Origin: JANJTB01 sp032027125
GTDB lineage: Bacteria > Bacteroidota > Ignavibacteria > Kapaibacteriales > UBA2268
Length of the DNA stretch: 64,000 nt
Assembly (NCBI GenBank): GCA_032027125.1
Contig: JAVSMQ010000001.1
Location: 1,488,027 to 1,552,026, forward strand
Direction: 5' to 3'
Shown here: piece by piece, positions 61,570 to 64,000 of the stretch
Position numbering within the stretch: the stretch's first letter is position 1
Layout: each line of letters opens with the position of its first letter
Notes under the pieces: model-generated
What the model was told of the DNA's origin: nothing
Seen by the model: only the letters and a program-made list of their open reading frames with translations
Databases searched by the model: none
Made by a program: the position numbers and the translations under genes

Positions 61570-63693
61570 ATGAAAAAGATATTTTTACTAATCTTAATTC
61601 TTGCAGGTGAAAATTGCTATTCTTTTAATTGGAAATATCACTCAAAACCGAATGGTATGATGATTACAAGTATTCTCACTTATGATGAATATCTAATTTT
61701 TGCCGGAACGGACCTTTCGTTTAAAACATCAAACGAGAAGTCTGGAATAATTAAAAGTACTGATGGCGGTTTGTCTTGGAGCCAAATAAACGACCCTGTT
61801 TTAAAAAATACAATTTGCACGTATCTTCTAAAAGACAGAAAAAATAATATTTGGGCAATAATTGATAAAAGCAAAATATTTAAATCAAGTGATTCTGGTG
61901 AAACTTGGGTTCAGAAAGGTAGCGGATTCAAATCAATAAAAAAAATAATTGAAGCAGATAATGGTAATTTTGTGATCAGTGGTGATACAGATTTTCTGAT
62001 TTCAAGAGATAATGGCGAATCTTGGGAACTTATCGTCAAAGAGTTTATGGATATTTGGGATATCACTAAAACAAAAAATGGTGAAATATTTATTCTACCA
62101 AATAAAAAAGGAATATGGAAATCAACTAATAATGGTGAGTCGTTTTTTGATTTTACTAAGGAAACTTTATATGATAAGGATGCAAGAGTAATCTTTACTG
62201 ATAATAGTAACAATTTATGGGTATCAACCTGGAATAAAATATACTTTTCATCTGATACAGGTAATACTTGGCAAAGCAAAATGAATGGTTTACAATTAAA
62301 TTTATATTACCCTAAAGGAAAGTGTTATGCTCAGGATCCAATAAATGGAGATATTTTGCTTGGAACTTTTGGCAGTCTTTTACAAAAATATGATAATGAA
62401 AAAGAAATGTGGGTAAATTATAACAAAGATTTTCAGTGTGAAACAATTAATACTTTAAGTTTTAACAATAAGGGAAATCTCTTTGTTGGGGATTATGTCT
62501 CTGGTATATTTTTAACCCAAAATGGAGGGAAAGAATGGCTATTTACTAACACTAATGTTGGAAGGAAAGTTGTTACTCAGTTATTTAGTCATAACGATAG
62601 GTTATATATTGGAAATTACGACGGTTCGGTATATTTGTTAGATGATAATGTAGTTTCAACCAAGCCTGTAATGTTTGCAACACCAATTCTTGGAAATGTA
62701 ATGTCAGTTTTTGTTACTAAAAATGGTTCAATTTTGATTTGTCGATACTCTGATGATTTTTATCAAAGCAACGATTTCGGAAAAACGTGGGTTAAATTAT
62801 ATAATGAATATAAATTTAGGCCTTATACATTTATTGAAAGATACGATACTCTTTTTGCTGGTGCTGGTATGAGCAGCCCTGTTAAAGGTATTTTTTTTAG
62901 TACAAATGATGGTAAAACTTGGAATGTTGAAAATTCAAATTTTGCAAATCAAGACATAAGAATGTTGAAAAAAAATAATGAAGAACAAATAATAGCTGGG
63001 ACGAGTACAGGTGTTTACATTAAGAACTTTGTTACTAAAAATTGGGATGAAACTTCATTCCCCAAAACAGCACCATTTGAAATTGTTATAAATAGTTTGG
63101 GTGATATTTTTGCGGGCTATCATAACAACAATTATACATCAATTTATAAATCTTCTAACAATGGTTTAACAGTCGAGGAAATTATTTTTCCTATTAAGAT
63201 TAAGAAGATGATATTGATAGACAATGAATCAAGCAGCATGATGGATGATATTATTTTAGCTGCCGATTCAACTTGGTACATTATAAGAAATTCAAAAATC
63301 AATAAAACTTTTGAACAATTTTATCCGGTACCACAAAATGGAAACGGAATTTGGTCTTTAACTTATAATAAATCAATAAATTCAATATTTGCCGGATATT
63401 TTTATGGGCTTTATGAATTAAATTTAAATTCAACTTCCATAAACCATAGAAATCACATTTTGAATAACTACAATATTTCCCCCAACCCCGCAAGCGATTT
63501 TATAGATATAAATCTGAACAATGAGGCAAGCATCAATGCTTTCGGAAAAGTACAAATTTTTGATATTTTGGGCTTAGAAGTAGGTCAATCATCCCTGATT
63601 GACGGTAACAATCGAATTGATATTTCCCACCTTCCCGCAGGAGTTTATTTCATCAGAATAGGAGATAAGGTGGAGAAATTTGTGAAGATGTAA
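61570..63693 (+). CDS. Large secreted beta-propeller protein with T9SS sorting domain
   Basis: 707 residues; start behind AGGAGAG. Signal peptide to about 18. The body holds many BNR/Asp-box repeats of the sialidase or Ycf48 type (STDGGLSWSQ, SSDSGETWVQKG, SRDNGESWEL, STNNGESFF, SSDTGNTWQSK), consistent with one or two propellers. The C-terminal 80 residues (YNISPNPASDFIDINL to VEKFVKM) are a T9SS type A sorting domain. Same class as 12719-13915 but longer. Exported across the outer membrane; ligand unknown. Confidence 0.88.
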   Translation: MKKIFLLILILAGENCYSFNWKYHSKPNGMMITSILTYDEYLIFAGTDLSFKTSNEKSGIIKSTDGGLSWSQINDPVLKNTICTYLLKDRKNNIWAIIDKSKIFKSSDSGETWVQKGSGFKSIKKIIEADNGNFVISGDTDFLISRDNGESWELIVKEFMDIWDITKTKNGEIFILPNKKGIWKSTNNGESFFDFTKETLYDKDARVIFTDNSNNLWVSTWNKIYFSSDTGNTWQSKMNGLQLNLYYPKGKCYAQDPINGDILLGTFGSLLQKYDNEKEMWVNYNKDFQCETINTLSFNNKGNLFVGDYVSGIFLTQNGGKEWLFTNTNVGRKVVTQLFSHNDRLYIGNYDGSVYLLDDNVVSTKPVMFATPILGNVMSVFVTKNGSILICRYSDDFYQSNDFGKTWVKLYNEYKFRPYTFIERYDTLFAGAGMSSPVKGIFFSTNDGKTWNVENSNFANQDIRMLKKNNEEQIIAGTSTGVYIKNFVTKNWDETSFPKTAPFEIVINSLGDIFAGYHNNNYTSIYKSSNNGLTVEEIIFPIKIKKMILIDNESSSMMDDIILAADSTWYIIRNSKINKTFEQFYPVPQNGNGIWSLTYNKSINSIFAGYFYGLYELNLNSTSINHRNHILNNYNISPNPASDFIDINLNNEASINAFGKVQIFDILGLEVGQSSLIDGNNRIDISHLPAGVYFIRIGDKVEKFVKM

Positions 63694-63875
63694 AGAATCA
63701 TTTGATTTTATATTATAAAAAACCTTCCGGAAGCACANATATATATTCAATGATTAAAAATATATTTTCGTTAGTTATAATTATACTTTCAACGATTAAA
63801 TAATATTTTAGAATGTATATTTTTTTATATTGTATTGTAAATTTAGTACTTTTTACATAAAATGAGGGGTTATTT

Positions 63876-64000
63876 ATGGCAGTCGATTCGGATATTTTAA
63901 GAAATTACCGTATGACCGACGGTAAACTGGCACTTTTAGCCAATACAATTGTTATTGCTATGAAAAGGGATTTGCCGGAAATGGAACAATATGCTATTGC
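63876..64000 (+). CDS. Unidentified gene, 3' partial
   Basis: Starts at ATG 63876 behind GAGGGGTTATTT and runs off the window. The first 41 residues begin MAVDSDILRNYRMTDGKLAL and show no recognisable motif. The 182-bp gap before it contains a degenerate piece of the CTTCCGAAG palindrome (63721-63737) next to an ambiguous base. Confidence 0.6.
   Translation, partial: MAVDSDILRNYRMTDGKLALLANTIVIAMKRDLPEMEQYAI

Noticed and set aside
1..64000. tRNA, rRNA, CRISPR array or known riboswitch
   Set aside because: No cloverleaf, conserved rRNA segment, regularly spaced 23-50 bp repeats with unique spacers, or recognised riboswitch core was found by reading both strands.

Overview
The window is AT-rich chromosome from a Gram-negative member of the Bacteroidota/Chlorobiota (FCB) group; a Kapabacteria- or Ignavibacteria-like organism fits best. 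Supporting evidence: three secreted proteins end in, or strongly resemble, type IX secretion (T9SS) C-terminal sorting domains; lipid A genes (lpxB, lpxK) and many outer-membrane beta-barrels and lipoproteins are present; several genes are preceded by the Bacteroidota promoter box TAnnTTTG; TTG starts are common. A block of ambiguous bases (56730-56821) and a stray n at 63738 suggest an assembly from metagenomic or short-read data. No tRNA, rRNA, CRISPR array, transposase or integrase was recognised.

Layout. 1-11.1 kb: 5'-truncated subtilisin-like T9SS protease, UDP-galactopyranose mutase, an ATP-grasp-like protein, a FetA/FetB-type ABC exporter, a TPR protein, a methyltransferase, a secreted DNA/RNA endonuclease, an isochorismatase-fold hydrolase, ComF and a MauE/DoxX membrane protein. 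11.2-15.7 kb: accA, a beta-propeller T9SS protein, and a repeat-rich patch with a duplicated [ORF6N gene + DNA-methylase remnant] unit and palindromic repeats. 15.7-24.5 kb: thioesterase, threonine aldolase, a polyprenol/diacylglycerol-kinase-like protein, ispE, three small heat-shock genes behind a candidate sigma-54 promoter with three phased dyads, a CPBP protease, a STAS protein, mraY. 24.6-32 kb: Gfo/Idh/MocA oxidoreductase, tryptophanase, NlpC/P60 hydrolase, LRR protein, a tandem adenylate kinase with a decayed second half, a LysE-type exporter.

32-44.4 kb: a lipoprotein built of seven 89-residue repeats, barrels and lipoproteins, kbl, and an envelope cluster (DUF6588 barrel - lpxB - DUF374 acyltransferase - lpxK - lipoprotein). 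44.4-54.7 kb is an accessory zone marked by five copies of a 56-bp element, all in the same orientation. Two of them sit exactly 120 bp upstream of paralogous secreted Cys-motif proteins; one sits upstream of a strongly initiated 21-residue peptide gene ending in PLGG. The zone also holds a PD-(D/E)XK-like nuclease, a sigma-54 two-component pair, a calcium-binding repeat protein, a Schlafen/AlbA-type protein and decayed methylase fragments. 54.8-64 kb: rtcB, further barrels and lipoproteins, a DUF5777-YceI-cytochrome module, an orphan phage-type terminase, a second large beta-propeller T9SS protein and the start of an unidentified gene.

The strongest candidate for something undescribed is the 56-bp element family with its peptide and secreted paralogues (44.4-52.9 kb). 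Next come the sHSP control region, the pseudoenzyme-fused adenylate kinase and the repeated-domain lipoprotein.
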